A stretch of 64,000 nt of DNA, taken from contig NC_090697.1 of NCBI RefSeq assembly GCF_040954835.1, positions 18,282,001-18,346,000 on the forward strand, in the 5' to 3' direction. Position 1 is the stretch's first letter; the number at the start of each line of letters is the position of its first letter. The translations under genes and the position numbers were made by a program. The DNA is from Lepisosteus oculatus. Its lineage: Eukaryota; Chordata; Actinopteri; Semionotiformes; Lepisosteidae. Shown piece by piece: positions 22,237 to 33,600 of this stretch. Below the pieces are notes generated by a model that was not told the DNA's origin, made no database searches, and was given only the letters and a program-made list of their open reading frames with translations.

Positions 22237-23520
22237 GTCATGACAGCCGTCTTAAGGCATCCTTCGGCTAGCAGTTGCCCTGCGAAACCATCACGTTCTC
22301 AAGAGGACTCACGGTTTTCCAGGGTTTGCTTCACTGACCAGTTCCCCTTTTCATGATCTATGTTAATTAGCAATTTTGTGCTTATTATTCAATTCCTGGT
22401 TATTGTTTTAAAGCCGAGGTGCCACTTTGACTGCGCTTTGTCATTTTTCATTTCACCATGAGTTTTCTTCACTGTCACTACTGTTTTCTCTCTATATACA
22501 TATCTTCACTGAGCAAGACAGCACTTCACCCTGCGTAGAAGCTGCAGCCTCAAGCCTCCCCTGTCATCCGTTTGGTCCCCTTTTTGCAGGAAGCTCGCTA
22601 TTCGATTTCTTCTGTACCTGAGACATCTTTATTTCTGTGACCCACAGGCTGTGCATCAGTTTTCTACCTAAAGCCTGCACTCCACTCTGATCAGCAGTTT
22701 TCAGCCTGAAGTTTGCCATGCAGACCCATTTGGTCCCCTTCTCAGGAGGCGCACTATTTGGTTTCCCATAACTGGGGCTCTCTGTTTCCAACTAGTGGAC
22801 TCTGTTTGGCAGCAATTTCAGCTTCAGGACAGCACTTCACTCTGCTCAGCAGTTTTAGCTTTAAGCCAGCTCTTCACTCTGCAGAGCAGCTTTGGCAGCT
22901 CCAATCCACCCCTTTGATCTGTGCAGCTCTCTCATCGGCCTCCTGACAGCCATTTCCCTCTGTGTATCTGTCTCAGCAGCCTCTAGCAATCCTTCACTCT
23001 GCACAGCTGTCTCAGCGGCCTCCTGCCACCCCTTTGCTTTGCGCAGCTGTCTCAGCGGCCTCCTGCCACCCCTTTACTCTGCACAGCAGTCTCTACAGCC
23101 TCCATTCTGCACTTAATCTTTTCATTGGTCACAGCGTAGACATTGAGCTTGCCAGCCTGTGTGCCTGCCACTTGGAGGGTTGCTCTTTCAGGCCTGCTTT
23201 GGTTCCTTTTATAGAGTTCTTCCCATACCCGAGACTCCCTTTTGTCGACTGATGGGCTGTGTTTAGCAGCCTACCTTCACTACTGGTGCAGTTAGTTGGC
23301 TTCTCCAGGGCCCATCACACCTCCCCATTTCCATTTCTTTTCTTTCCCATTACTAACCAGCCTGGGCTGATTGCTTCGTTATCACCTTTCACTTTTCACT
23401 CTCTGGTCTATTGCGCTTGGGTTCTGACAATTCATCCGCTGTGGCATTACCATAAGAGAGAGTTCCCTGACTTACTTATTTGGATTTTTATTATCAAAAG
23501 GTCTCCCCTGAGTTAGTTGA
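22237..23520 (+). repeat. Pyrimidine-rich repeat with a TGTCATGAC start
   Basis: It begins TGTCATGACAGCCG, like the LTR-like repeats at 8717, 10338 and 17238, and is C/T-rich throughout. It contains a decayed 40-bp minisatellite. I see no coding content; it may be LTR or satellite derived. Confidence 0.3.
22800..23115 (+). repeat. Decayed minisatellite, about 40-bp unit
   Basis: The unit is close to CTCTGCACAGCTGTCTCAGC followed by GGCCTCCTGCCACCCCTTTG. Two units at about 23000-23080 are almost identical. Units to the left diverge step by step (for example CTCTGCTCAGCAGTTTTAGC), and weaker traces reach back to about 22515. Confidence 0.65.
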
Positions 23521-23621
23521 TGTTTTTTTTTACAAAAGGGGAATTTGTTTCCCATTCATTTGTGAGCATCCATTTAGAGTGGCAAATTAATTATTTATTA
23601 TTTATAATTATGGGCAGTCTG

Positions 23622-24118
23622 TGACAGGAAAATTCCCAGAAAGTTAAAGTGCAAAATGTACAAGACTGTGATTAGACCTGTATTACTATATGGAGCTGAA
23701 TGCTTGGCAGTTGGAAAGAGGGAAGAGAACTTGATGAGAAGAACTGAAATGAGAATGTTGAGATGGATTCTGCAGATTTCAATGAAGGATAAGATCAGAA
23801 ATGAAGAAATCCGTAGACGATGTAGGGTGGTGGATGTGGTTGAGAAGATGCGAGAAGCGAGGTTACGGTGGTATGGACATATCATGAGGAGGGACGTTGA
23901 GGAAGTAACAAAGAGGGTAATGGAATTTGAGGTGGAAGGTAACAGAGGAAGAGGCAGGCCTAGAAAGAGATGGATAGATTGTGTGAGAAAAGATATGGAG
24001 GTATGTGAAGGGAGTGAGGAAGATGTGCTCGACAGAGACAAATGGAGAAGAGCAACCAAAGCAGCTGACCCCAGGACAGTCTGGGACTAAGGCTGTGAAA
24101 AAGAAGAAGAAGAAGAAG
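23622..24118 (+). mobile_element. RTE-like LINE, 5'-truncated, young insertion
   Basis: It has a perfect 16-bp target duplication, aattatgggcagtctg, at 23606-23621 and 24119-24134. The element ends in a (GAA)n run, as expected of a microsatellite-tailed LINE. It is about 497 bp and carries an uninterrupted C-terminal reading frame. Confidence 0.85.
23656..24090 (+). pseudogene. RTE-like ORF2 C-terminal region, open but truncated
   Basis: The 144-aa frame begins MYKTVIRPVLLYGAECLAV and continues with EMRMLRWI, VVEKMREARLRWYGHIMRR, RGRGRPRKRWIDCVRKDM and DRDKWRRATKAADP. LLYGAE, RLRWYGH and RGRP(K/R)RW are the hallmark motifs downstream of the reverse transcriptase domain in RTE-type LINEs and relatives. 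The catalytic YADD and the endonuclease are absent. With no frameshift or stop, the copy looks recent, in agreement with its perfect target duplication. Confidence 0.8.
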
Positions 24119-24499
24119 AATTATGGGCAGTCTGGGTCTATAGACTCTGGAAGAGCTCTGAAATGCAAATGTTGGGTTTACTTTTTGCGAATAAATATTT
24201 GTTGGGTTTGATTATTATGCTGTGCCTGAAAATAGAAATAAGTGTGTGCGAACCATATAACACTAGATAAAATTAGTCATCTTTAACAAGATGGAGACAG
24301 GACCTTATTTTTACATTAATTTAATAACCCCAATTTAATTTTTTCACCAAAGGTTTACACCAGATGCACTTTTGTTTTTCAGCAGTCCTTCCTGAAGGTT
24401 TAACAGTAGTTTGTACAACAATATTTTGTAAATTTACCTTGCTTGTGCCATGTAATTATTCTGATTTACTATATCATCTCCTTGCATGTACCATGATTT

Positions 24500-24682
24500 C
24501 AACTGGCATATGAACATGCTGTGGTCACTGAGCCTCTACTTCTTCAAGGTCTGTTTCTCCTTGCTATCTCCTACCCTGTTCAGTGTCCTAGTGGATGAGG
24601 TGGTATTGTTGGCTTTTACTGTAATCTGGTTTACTTTAGCTTTGATTTAAATGAGGAAACCATAAGATGTCTTGCAAGGTGT
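24500..24682 (-). pseudogene. Short LINE fragment, same family as 35080-36352
   Basis: On the minus strand GAAGAAGTAGAGGCTCAGTG and ACCACAGCATG match GAAGTACAGGCTCAGTGACC at 35821-35845. The sequence before it matches the equivalent stretch of the fragment at 21480-21990 (CCTCATCCACTAGGACAC). It sits where a third chemokine gene would be expected to start. Confidence 0.5.
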
Positions 24683-24920
24683 CTTGTTCTTGTGTCCTTG
24701 TAAAGCAAAAAAAGCCTTAAACATCACTCCCCAACAAGAGAGTGTGTTGTATTTATAAACTATGTAATGGGTCAGTACAATTCAATTCTCATTCCACCTA
24801 GAAAATGCTCACGACGCAATACCATTTTGTGATGTGCCATCATATCACAATCACCGTAATATGACACGGGTAGCTTCTCCATGCTTACTATTTCCTTTTT
24901 TAATAGTCCAGTACCTTCAT

Positions 24921-25112
24921 GACTTAGTGGAAATACCCACAGAATCAGTGAGAAAGGTGTCTATAGATTTTAGTAGGTTCTTTGGAACGAAAGACAGGCA
25001 ACTTGTGCAGGAAATGTGACATTTCTACTCAGCCCTGTGGTTATAAGTAGATGACAAGTTCTTTACTACGTGGGTGCCTACAACAGAAATAGATATACGT
25101 GGTTAACAAACA
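24921..25112 (-). promoter_or_regulatory. Orphan third copy of the chemokine upstream block
   Basis: It aligns along its whole length with the block upstream of chemokine B: AGTGGAAATACCCACAGAA (kappaB-like GGGTATTTCC at 24929-24938 on the minus strand), then GAAAGACAGGCAACTTG, GCAGGAAATG, CTCAGCCCTGTGGT, GGGTGCCTACAACAGAAATA and GTGGTTAAC. A start codon would be expected near 24760 on the minus strand, but no signal peptide is there, and a LINE fragment lies at 24500-24680. It is probably what remains of a third chemokine gene. Confidence 0.55.
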
Positions 25113-26300
25113 TTTTCATTTTTCAATTTCAAAATTCAATTATTTGTCAATTGTTTTGCTCATTCTTAACAGCCTCTTACACAAAATGAAATCACATTCA
25201 CATATTCTTCATACTGGCTGGCTTACTCTGCATCTTCCATAGGTAGTAAACTGAAGATAAGATGATAGAAAATCATAAACAAAAAGTATAGAGTCTTTAA
25301 GAAAGAACTGAGTCTTTTATTAACATAGCTGCTCTAAACGTTATGGTAACACTAGAAAAGTAAATAGTTTAGTATTTTACCTCTATCAACAATCTAAATG
25401 TACTCCAAAGAAAAACTGCATTTTCTGATGATCTTGTATTATTTATTAAAAACTTTGAGAATTTGTGCTGCTGTTTTTATTTTTCTGTGAAACATATGGT
25501 CAATGCAGTGTCACCTGTTAAGTGTGATGTTGCAGAACTTACAGTACATACTGATTGCTACATTCCTTTTCTATTGCTGCTTACACTTGGTCTGAACATT
25601 ATTAAGATAGATTGATTGACTTCATTAATATTGATTGACACAAAGTGGACAGATAACTTGTTTTTTTGAAAATTTGGGCTAGAGTACACAAACTCAAAGT
25701 AATGGCTGGGGAAAATCCTTGATTGCTGAGAAAACCTCTTCTAACAGGAAATTACAAATCACGTTTCTGTGACACGTTTTGAAGATGGTTGGATAGATGC
25801 GAGAATGTCTGTAGAAGTTTATTGAAATGCAACTTGTCCTTCACTTGAATTGTTTGTACACATATCTGTTAAAGTGCTCAAATGAACCAACTTAGTCACA
25901 AGTTCAAGAGGCTGGTAACAGTGCCTCTGTTACAGATAAGCCTTGTATTTTTAAGAATATTTGTGTACCATATTGATTTTAACCTGAACTGAAATTACTG
26001 AAATAGTCTTATAACAGTGATGTTTTCTAATATCCATTATCTAATATCAAAACAAAATGTAATTAGATAAAATTTAAACTTAAAACAATGTCTTTCCTTC
26101 CTCTCCAAGTAAGGCACTACCACAATCAAGCCAGTGCACAAGGAGTGTTTCAATACTGCATTGGGATGTGCATGTATCATCTGTGAGCAGATCTTTTTGT
26201 GGGTCATAATGCATCACTAATTAATAAATGACAAGTATAGTTGTGATCATCAGCATTTGCTTCAACTAAGCCATCTCTTTGTTAGTACCTCAAGCAGTAG
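25113..26300. other. No recognised gene
   Basis: AT-rich intergenic DNA. Nothing beyond short chance frames is visible. Confidence 0.4.
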
Positions 26301-26809
26301 TGCAAGTACATTTGGCTAAACAGGCAAGCAGTTGTAGTAATTATTTATGGTCAAACATAACTTCAGCTCTGTTACATTATGGAAAACCAGTGTGTCTTTA
26401 ATTGTATGGACTTTGACTTCTACTGGATGAAACCCCTCGAAGACTACTTGATGTCCTAGAAATGTGAAGTTATGATGTCCTAAATGTATATATACTTCAC
26501 TTAAATTGTACACTGGTTGCAGAAAACCCTTTCAGCTTTCCCACCATTTTTGTTGAGTCAGAAATAAAGGCGAGCAATTTGAGCAAATGTTGTATGTTGA
26601 ATTTAAATTTTCACTGGACATGAAAGTAATGTTGTACACTGACAAGCTAAAAGAAATGAACTTTTTAAGTTCTGAACTAAAAAATAAAAAACCTGAGCAG
26701 ATTATGATGGGACCTGTTTCAAATCTGTAATATCCTGAAAGACATTCTGTAGTTTTAAAAGAGGTTATCCAATGGTCTTCTTCAGAACCTAGCACAGAAC
26801 ACAGGTGGA

Positions 26810-26945
26810 ATCTATGGGCCAGTGCCCAATCTGCTTAGCCATGTTGTTGAAGCTGGTATCCTGGCTTCTTTCTATAAGGGGTTGATGAGATCCTGGGAAC
26901 AGTTGACTACTGAAGCACTAATTCGCTAAATAACAATTTTTATGT
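26810..26945 (+). repeat. LINE 3' terminal fragment, copy 2
   Basis: CCATGTTGTTGAAGCTGGTA, TCCTGGCTTCTTTCTATAAG and GATGAGATCCTGGGAACAG match the fragments at 18755-19005 and 44598-44745. Confidence 0.5.
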
Positions 26946-26949
26946 TCGT

Positions 26950-27600
26950 ATGGGTGACGGGTCCAGCTCCTTGAAGAAGCATGGTGCTGTCTGGTAACAA
27001 AGTTTTAGTTGGAATGCCATTTGGTTTTTTAGGTTCTGGTGAATCCCATCCAACCTTAGAATGAATACTTCTGCCTCATATAATTTAGCTTTGTGTAATA
27101 AACCAAGGCCCAAAGGTCCTGTCCCCTCTCTCTCTATGTTCAGTCTGTTTACAAGTTACACTGTACAGGAACGGCCAAAAGATCTTTGATTTAAATGAGC
27201 TTACCATTGTATGCTCTCAGTGTTTTTGTCTTCTGTTCGAGGTCAATGGCTGATTCCTTTATTGAGGTAATCACGTATGTTTGTTTTCCCACCATGGTAG
27301 CTGAAGCTCCTGTGTAATTATCTGTTTGCATCCCCTTGTCACTCACATGCAATGTAACAACAATAATAGCGTCAGATCTGACAGCTCTCATGTGCTACAG
27401 AGAATATATATGTATATTGCATTGTCTTCTAGAGTCTTGGTTAACCCAATCGAATTTGTCTGCTGTGGTTTATGCCTTGTTGTTTGCTTATACTTGGCTC
27501 TACATCACTTTGCTAGGTGTCCTTTCTTGTGGCAGTAGCTGCACATAAACTCCTTTAGCCTACATGCATCTGCTCTGTGGTTATGTCTAGCAGCCATATT
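26950..27600 (-). pseudogene. Ty3/Gypsy gag-protease-RT relic
   Basis: On the minus strand, a zinc-knuckle pattern C-x2-C-x4-H-x4-C reads CSYCHKKGHLAK, then a stop, then C (about 27500-27535), preceded by HRADACRLKEF, the end of a first knuckle. About 70 residues on, YTGASATMVGKQTY resembles the aspartic protease D-T-G-A-S core with its Asp disrupted, then LRAYNGKLI, the usual end of Gypsy protease. Further down GPLGLGLLHK recalls the GPxLLGRDWL motif before the reverse transcriptase. It carries stops and frameshifts and is inactive. No LTRs are identified around it. Confidence 0.65.
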
Positions 27601-27839
27601 ACTATGTAATATTTTGTAGCTATGGGTTGCTATTTTTTGAGTTATTTCCAAAAGCACTCACTGTTTTGGGGATGGTTTAACACATGTTTGCAAACATTAC
27701 CTCATATGCCTTATTTCTAAAACATTGTAAATGTTTTGGAAATAAACATGCAAAGATAATGGAAGCTTTCCCTCATTTAATCAGGTATTATGCTTTTGCT
27801 TTTTAAGGGATCACTACTCAAACCATATTGCGAGTTAGG

Positions 27840-28095
27840 GGTATACATAAGGAACCTGGATATAGATAGATACTTTATAAATCTTGTGAGGGAAATTGCA
27901 GTGCAAAAGCAGCCAGGCACAGTCAACACAGCACAGTGTAACTAAACAATATAATAATACTACAATACAGTCAGTGAGAAGTGCAGTAGAAAATGGAGCA
28001 TACAGTATTGCACACAGTACAAAAGATACAAAAATAAACCAGAATGTACAGTACACAAGAAGATGTATTGACACAGTATACATTATTGTGTGTCT
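27840..28095 (+). repeat. Dispersed repeat, GATACTTTATAAATC type
   Basis: ATAGATAGATACTTTATAAA, TGAGGGAAATTGCAGTGCAA and a CAGTACA/AATACA-rich remainder resemble the 3' UTR repeats of fish LINEs. A related style of sequence is seen at 41940-42110. Confidence 0.35.
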
Positions 28096-28099
28096 GTTA

Positions 28100-29295
28100 T
28101 AACTTTAGTCTTTCCTCTGTGTTATTTTCTTCTATTTGTGCTGTTCTGTGCACTGCTTAGTTTGTTTGTGTCCTTGAGAAAAGTTATATACTGTAGTTGT
28201 CGCTATGGATCTACAGCCCTGGTATGTGGTATACTATGGTATCTTTCACGCAAGGGAAAGAGGATTTAAACCCTTAACTCCAATAATTTGGGGGGGAATG
28301 TTTAGGAGATAGTGTTTAAATTTGAACTTTATCCCAAATTCCCTAATATAGACTTAAGAGTCTTTTTGAAATAAGAGGTTAAGCCTATGCTGTTTTTTCA
28401 TTCAAGCTTGAAAACCTTACAAAATTTTGGAATATTTTTCTTATTTTCTTATTTGTTTCTTTTCATATTGGTGGGATATCCACCCTGGCACAGGGGGGTT
28501 GTTCTGGGAGACTGTCCCCCTTGAGTATTGCAGGGGGACAGTGTCATCACAACAATGGACAGAAGCAAGCAAATGCTGCTACCGTTATAATTGTTCCATG
28601 TTGGGTGCCACTAAAATGTTAAGATTTCACATCAAATCACCACATGCCTTAATGTGAAAACAGTGGGAATCAGTGGAACTGTTTGCCCAGCTGTCATCTT
28701 ATTGTATCACATTTGAGAACAACATTGAAAATCAAAATAGGTCGTAGCAAAGCAATTCTACTCATTTTAAGTAAAACTAAATGAATGAATACTCCCAAAC
28801 TGAGGAGGTTGTGGGTTATATGATGGTAGCAGGAGACAAAGACACTATTAAACTTGTCTTGTTCTTTTTGCCCTCTCTCTTAAGCAAAACAGCACGGGCT
28901 AGGTAGACCACAAGGCATCCTCTTGTTTATATGTTCTTAACATCATTTTTTGACTATTACTGATCGAATGTTACTCAAATTTTGTGATTGTGCAATAGCA
29001 TTATTGGGCCTTCAAATTTAGTACAGGATTGTGTGTTGAAGTGAGGGCATGCAAATTAATGGGAATATACAGTATATTAGGAATTCTTCAGAGTATTTCA
29101 CAGTGTTGATGTAAACCATAGAATTTTCAAAGAAAGAGAAAGACTGAAGTTAATCACCACTTCTGCTTCCATGTCAATAATTCCAAACCAGCCTTGGAAT
29201 CAAATGTAGCAAACCTTAATAAATACAGAATTTTGTTTACATGTTTTCTCTTTTATCTCCATCTCTGTTTGTTTTAATGCAGCATTTATTTATCT
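28100..29295. other. No recognised gene
   Basis: Includes a short LINE-tail remnant near 28885-28940 (ACGGGCTAGGTAGACCACAA then CATCCTCTTG). Otherwise nothing recognised. Confidence 0.4.
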
Positions 29296-29299
29296 GTAT

Positions 29300-29545
29300 T
29301 CCATCCATCCATCAATCCATTTGCTAATTTTGCTAGACACCTGTCTATTACAGAGCACACACAGACACACAAACCAGGGCCAATTTTTCCAGAAGCCAAC
29401 TAACCTATCAGAATGTCTTTGGATTCTGGGAGGAACAGGATCAAAGGAAGGGCATACAGTACAAACTCCAAGCATATATGGAATTGAGCCCAGGACCCCA
29501 GCGCTATAAGGCAGCAATGCAAGACACCTATTTATTCCACAGGAA
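29300..29545 (+). repeat. CCATCCAT dispersed repeat, copy 2
   Basis: TTCCATCCATCCATCAATCC start, then GGGCCAATTTTTCCAGAAGC, CCTATCAGAATGTCTTTGG and GCCCAGGACCCCAGCGCTAT. The middle part is deleted relative to other copies. Confidence 0.6.
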
Positions 29546-30374
29546 ATTGAATTTCTTGCTTGAAAAAGGTCTTATACTGTATAATGGCAGCCAAATAATG
29601 GCCAACATGAAGGTCACCGTAGATACAATATTCATATTAATTAATCTGTGTTAAAGCTGTTAACCAAAACAAAATGTGTTCAGTTACCGCTGTTTCCTTT
29701 CCATTCTCATCTTATCCTCCCAGCAGGTTAGTGACAGCAGGTTACAGACTGCAGCAGTGAAACAGCTACACACACACACAAAAAGAAATCTGCAGTTCAT
29801 CTATTTGAAAAAAACTGCTTTTAGGTGCTCATTCAATCTGCGAGCCAATTTGTCTGTTTTGTGTCATTCTTTCACTTTCAAGGACTTCTTTATCTGTTTG
29901 GGAATAGTATTAGGAATGGGAAAGCAATTAGCTGAAGATTAACTTCCTTTCACTTCCCACCTGTCACACAAATAGATTCATATTTTGATCCAACGTGGCA
30001 AAATAAGATACCTCCATTTGTCTAGATCACCAGTAATATATTTATTAAGGTTTGTAATACAGTAGTAGACAATTTTACATCTACAAGCGGGAGCAAAAGT
30101 CATATACCTATTTTATGTATTCATAACCTTGGAACTGTAATAGATATCTGTCTTCTTTGTTTCACACAACATGGCGACCCCTGTGTTTCAAATGTGGAAA
30201 GGCAGATAATTCAAGAATGCTCTTGTTATAGTGGAACTCTACAAATATTTCAAGTTCACACTTTTTCAAGACATCATATTATCAGAAGATGTCTCCAGAT
30301 CCCATGAATATGGCACTGTGGCAGCTGCACAATAGTCTGGTGAAGGATGATCTGTCACAAGAGAAAAGTAGGAG

Positions 30375-30635
30375 ATCCATCTACCTATCCGTTTTGTAAC
30401 TGCTTAAAGTAATTCAGGGGCGCAGAGGAGCTGGAGCCTATACACACAAACAAGAGGCGCGAGGCAGGTTACACCCTGGATGAGACTCCTGTGCCTTACA
30501 GGAAAGACACACAGGCACAAACACAGACGCGCATGCACCCAAACCAGGCCAATTTTTCTAAAGCCGAATTAATCTACCAGTATGACTGTGGGAGGAAACC
30601 AGAGCTTCTGGAGGACACCCAGAAAGCTGATTTTT
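30375..30635 (+). repeat. CCATCCAT dispersed repeat, copy 3
   Basis: AGCTGGAGCCTATACACAC, GAGGCAGGTTACACCCTGG, CCAGGCCAATTTTTCTAAAG and CTGTGGGAGGAAACCAGAGC follow the family order; the start is degraded. Confidence 0.55.
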
Positions 30636-30639
30636 TTAG

Positions 30640-33600
30640 AAATTACCAGCATGCTGTATTTTTTTTAGGAACAGAAGTCATTCACAGACCTCAGCTCAGA
30701 GTCTCAACAAGATACCAGAGCTCTCCTGATTTACATGACTTACAAGTTAGCTTTTGACAGAGTTATGTCCAGGAATTTCTTTTGCCTTTAGATCCATTGT
30801 GTGCTGGTGTTCTCATATCGTGACCATAGAAGGACCAATACAAAATGGAGATGATAAATCAGCAAAAAAGCACTTTTCTTTAACAACAGATACAAAGAAT
30901 TACATAAATTAGCTGAGTCTGAGGAAAGTCAGTGAACTTGAAGCACCAATAACATGATGTTCTTATTTTTACAAAAATAAGTTTAATTTTGATTAATTGT
31001 GCCTGTTCCTGTTCTAATATATAATCAGTTGTTGTTTCATCATAGATTGTTGTTTTCCAGGTTTGCTATTTATTACACCACATACAGTAGGTTGTAAAAA
31101 TGTTACAGGCCTAAAGTGCTGACAGGTTGGGTAGGTAATCATCTCAGCAACATGTGTTAAATATGTGTCTGGGACATTATTAGAAATTTCTTTGTTTTAA
31201 ACACATTTTTTACTCATTTTTTCAAACAATAATCTTTATCTGTCCCTGTTGAGTTTTAATAAAGTACTGGATATGCATTAGTCTTACTAATACATGTGTG
31301 TGTTTCTCTGATAAATGACAAAAGAACTGAAACAGGTTTATCTTAAATTTTACTACACTCTGCTTAAAATTCCTTTGAGCTGAACTGCCATGTTTTCACA
31401 CAAGAACTTTAGGTAACACTTACACAAGGTCTCTCTTATTGTGAATATAAATCTGAGTAAGGAGGATTTGTTTTATTTTATGAGGAATACCAATATGGAG
31501 CACTGTCATAGAAATCTGTACTTCCATAAAGTGCTTGTAATGGAAAGTTGAAATGTATTTGGAAATATTTAATGTAATTTAAATATAATATTTAATATAA
31601 TAGTTTTATAAGCATTTGAAGCATTTCTGGATCTATTTGAAAATTGTTTTTCATGTCTTCAATAGCTTCAGTTGGAATAACAATAAATACAATAAAACCC
31701 TCATTTATAGGCCAGCGTTAACTTTTTAATTACAATATGTAGCCTACACATTTCTATATCATTGTATATGGAACGTTAACGTGATGCACTAAAACATAAG
31801 GGTTTCTAAGTGTTTGACTGGACTGAAGACACACCATCCAATCCTTTGGGTTCTACAGCTGCGAAGGATGCTGGGACATACAGGTACAGTATTCAGCTGC
31901 AATTCAGCTCAGCGCCAGAAGCTCTGTAGAATTTTGTTTTCACTTTGACATTATACAGTGTTTTGTGTCAATCAGTGTAAAATAATCTCAAATAAATACA
32001 TTATGGTTCCATATTGTAATACAATAAAATGTGAAAAGGATGTGAAGTGAATATTTTTATAGCCACTGTAGATTACCACACCATATGGACTCCTGTTTGT
32101 ATTTCTCGTATTTCTTCACTGAATATCATTATGACTAATTAAACCCTATGAAAAATTCATGAATTAATTCAAAACGCCAGCTCACTTAGTATTCAGCAAG
32201 AGTTCAGTTGCTGTTTTTAGTTTTTGCTGTTTAGAAAGTTTTTAAGCTTTCTTTAAATGGAGAATGATACTAGTTTAAACGATTTTACAAAACATGAAAA
32301 AATCTATTATATTTTATACATCATTATTTTTGTTGTTGTAGTCATTACTAAAATTCTATCAGCTGGATTTGATAAACAGAGTGGAAACAATAGTGTGAAA
32401 ATGAGCAACCCCACACATTAACCTTCAAAACAAATAATGACAGAGACTAATGATTGATAATATAAATTATTCATTTATTCTGTAGGGCATCACAACCTCA
32501 TCCTTGGTTCAAAGTTCAATCTCCAAATTAGCGTTGATATTGACTGGTTACAGCAACAGCTCTTCAAGCACTCATTTTAATGTTGCATGTGCTCAGGAGA
32601 TTTGTACCATGATCCACAGATACTTTACATATTGTTTTTAGAAGTGATATTCATAGGTGTGTAGCATTTTGAACACAGGACCAAATGTGTTAAAATAGGT
32701 TTAATTATTATGATTATCCTCAAATTATTTTCATAATTCTAAAATGAAGTTCAAATTTTCACCAGCTAATCATACAATTAATAAAAAAATATAACCTCAT
32801 AAACAGTTAATTTACCAGACAGCTGAAATTAACATGCCATTATTTTTACAGAAATGTAAATATTAGCTCATCAGTTATTTATTTTAGATTTAGATAGTCT
32901 TAAATCATCAATTTCCTGTTTTAAGGCAGGCATGGCTCATTTTCATCACAAAGGATATTTCCTGTCTGTGGCTTCATGATCTTTATCTATGTGTATCTGA
33001 TCTAATCTATTCATCTGCAGTGAGTTTGCCTCTGTTCAACCGTGTCAAAAGATCTAATCTATTGAAGTGCAGTTGTGCTTAGTTGAATGTAGTTTGCCCT
33101 ACAAAATAGAGTAACATAAATTCCTCCCACAGTCAACAGTTATTAAATTATTTCAGCACCACATATACATTACACTATAAACTCTGCAATGAGATTAAAT
33201 TGGGATGAAACCAGTGTAAGCAAAAGGTTCCCAATCTTCTTCAATCTGGCCACCCACAAGGAGAGATGTGCATGACCTATTTATTCTTTTCAGCATAAAC
33301 TGTGACTACAGCAGATAACTTCATATAACAAAGTATTTTCTTCTGGTCATAAAGTCAAACAAGAAACCCATCCGCTGCAGAGTAAGAATAGCAGCCTTAA
33401 TTTCTCTGATATTTTTGTCCATAGATGGATCTTAATTTAAAATGCACATTAATGTATCAGTAAAAAACAAATTAACAGTGTGATGTTTTTCAACTTGAAC
33501 TGGCTGGACCCCTAACCCCCCTGCATAAGAAAGTGCACCTCAATCATGTTGTCTCCACTAGGACAGGTTCTAAATGATGGGTCCTGTTCATGCCAGTATA

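Noticed and set aside
23598..24059. 153-codon minus-strand frame
   Set aside because: It is the antisense shadow of the RTE C-terminal frame at 23656-24090.
24500..24900. Exon 1 of a third chemokine below the orphan promoter block
   Set aside because: No MKSTVL-like signal peptide and no TATA box at the expected spacing; the sequence is instead LINE-derived at 24500-24682.
29760..29785. CRISPR-like or other short regular array
   Set aside because: Only CA-type simple repeats are seen; no spaced direct repeats, as expected for an animal genome.
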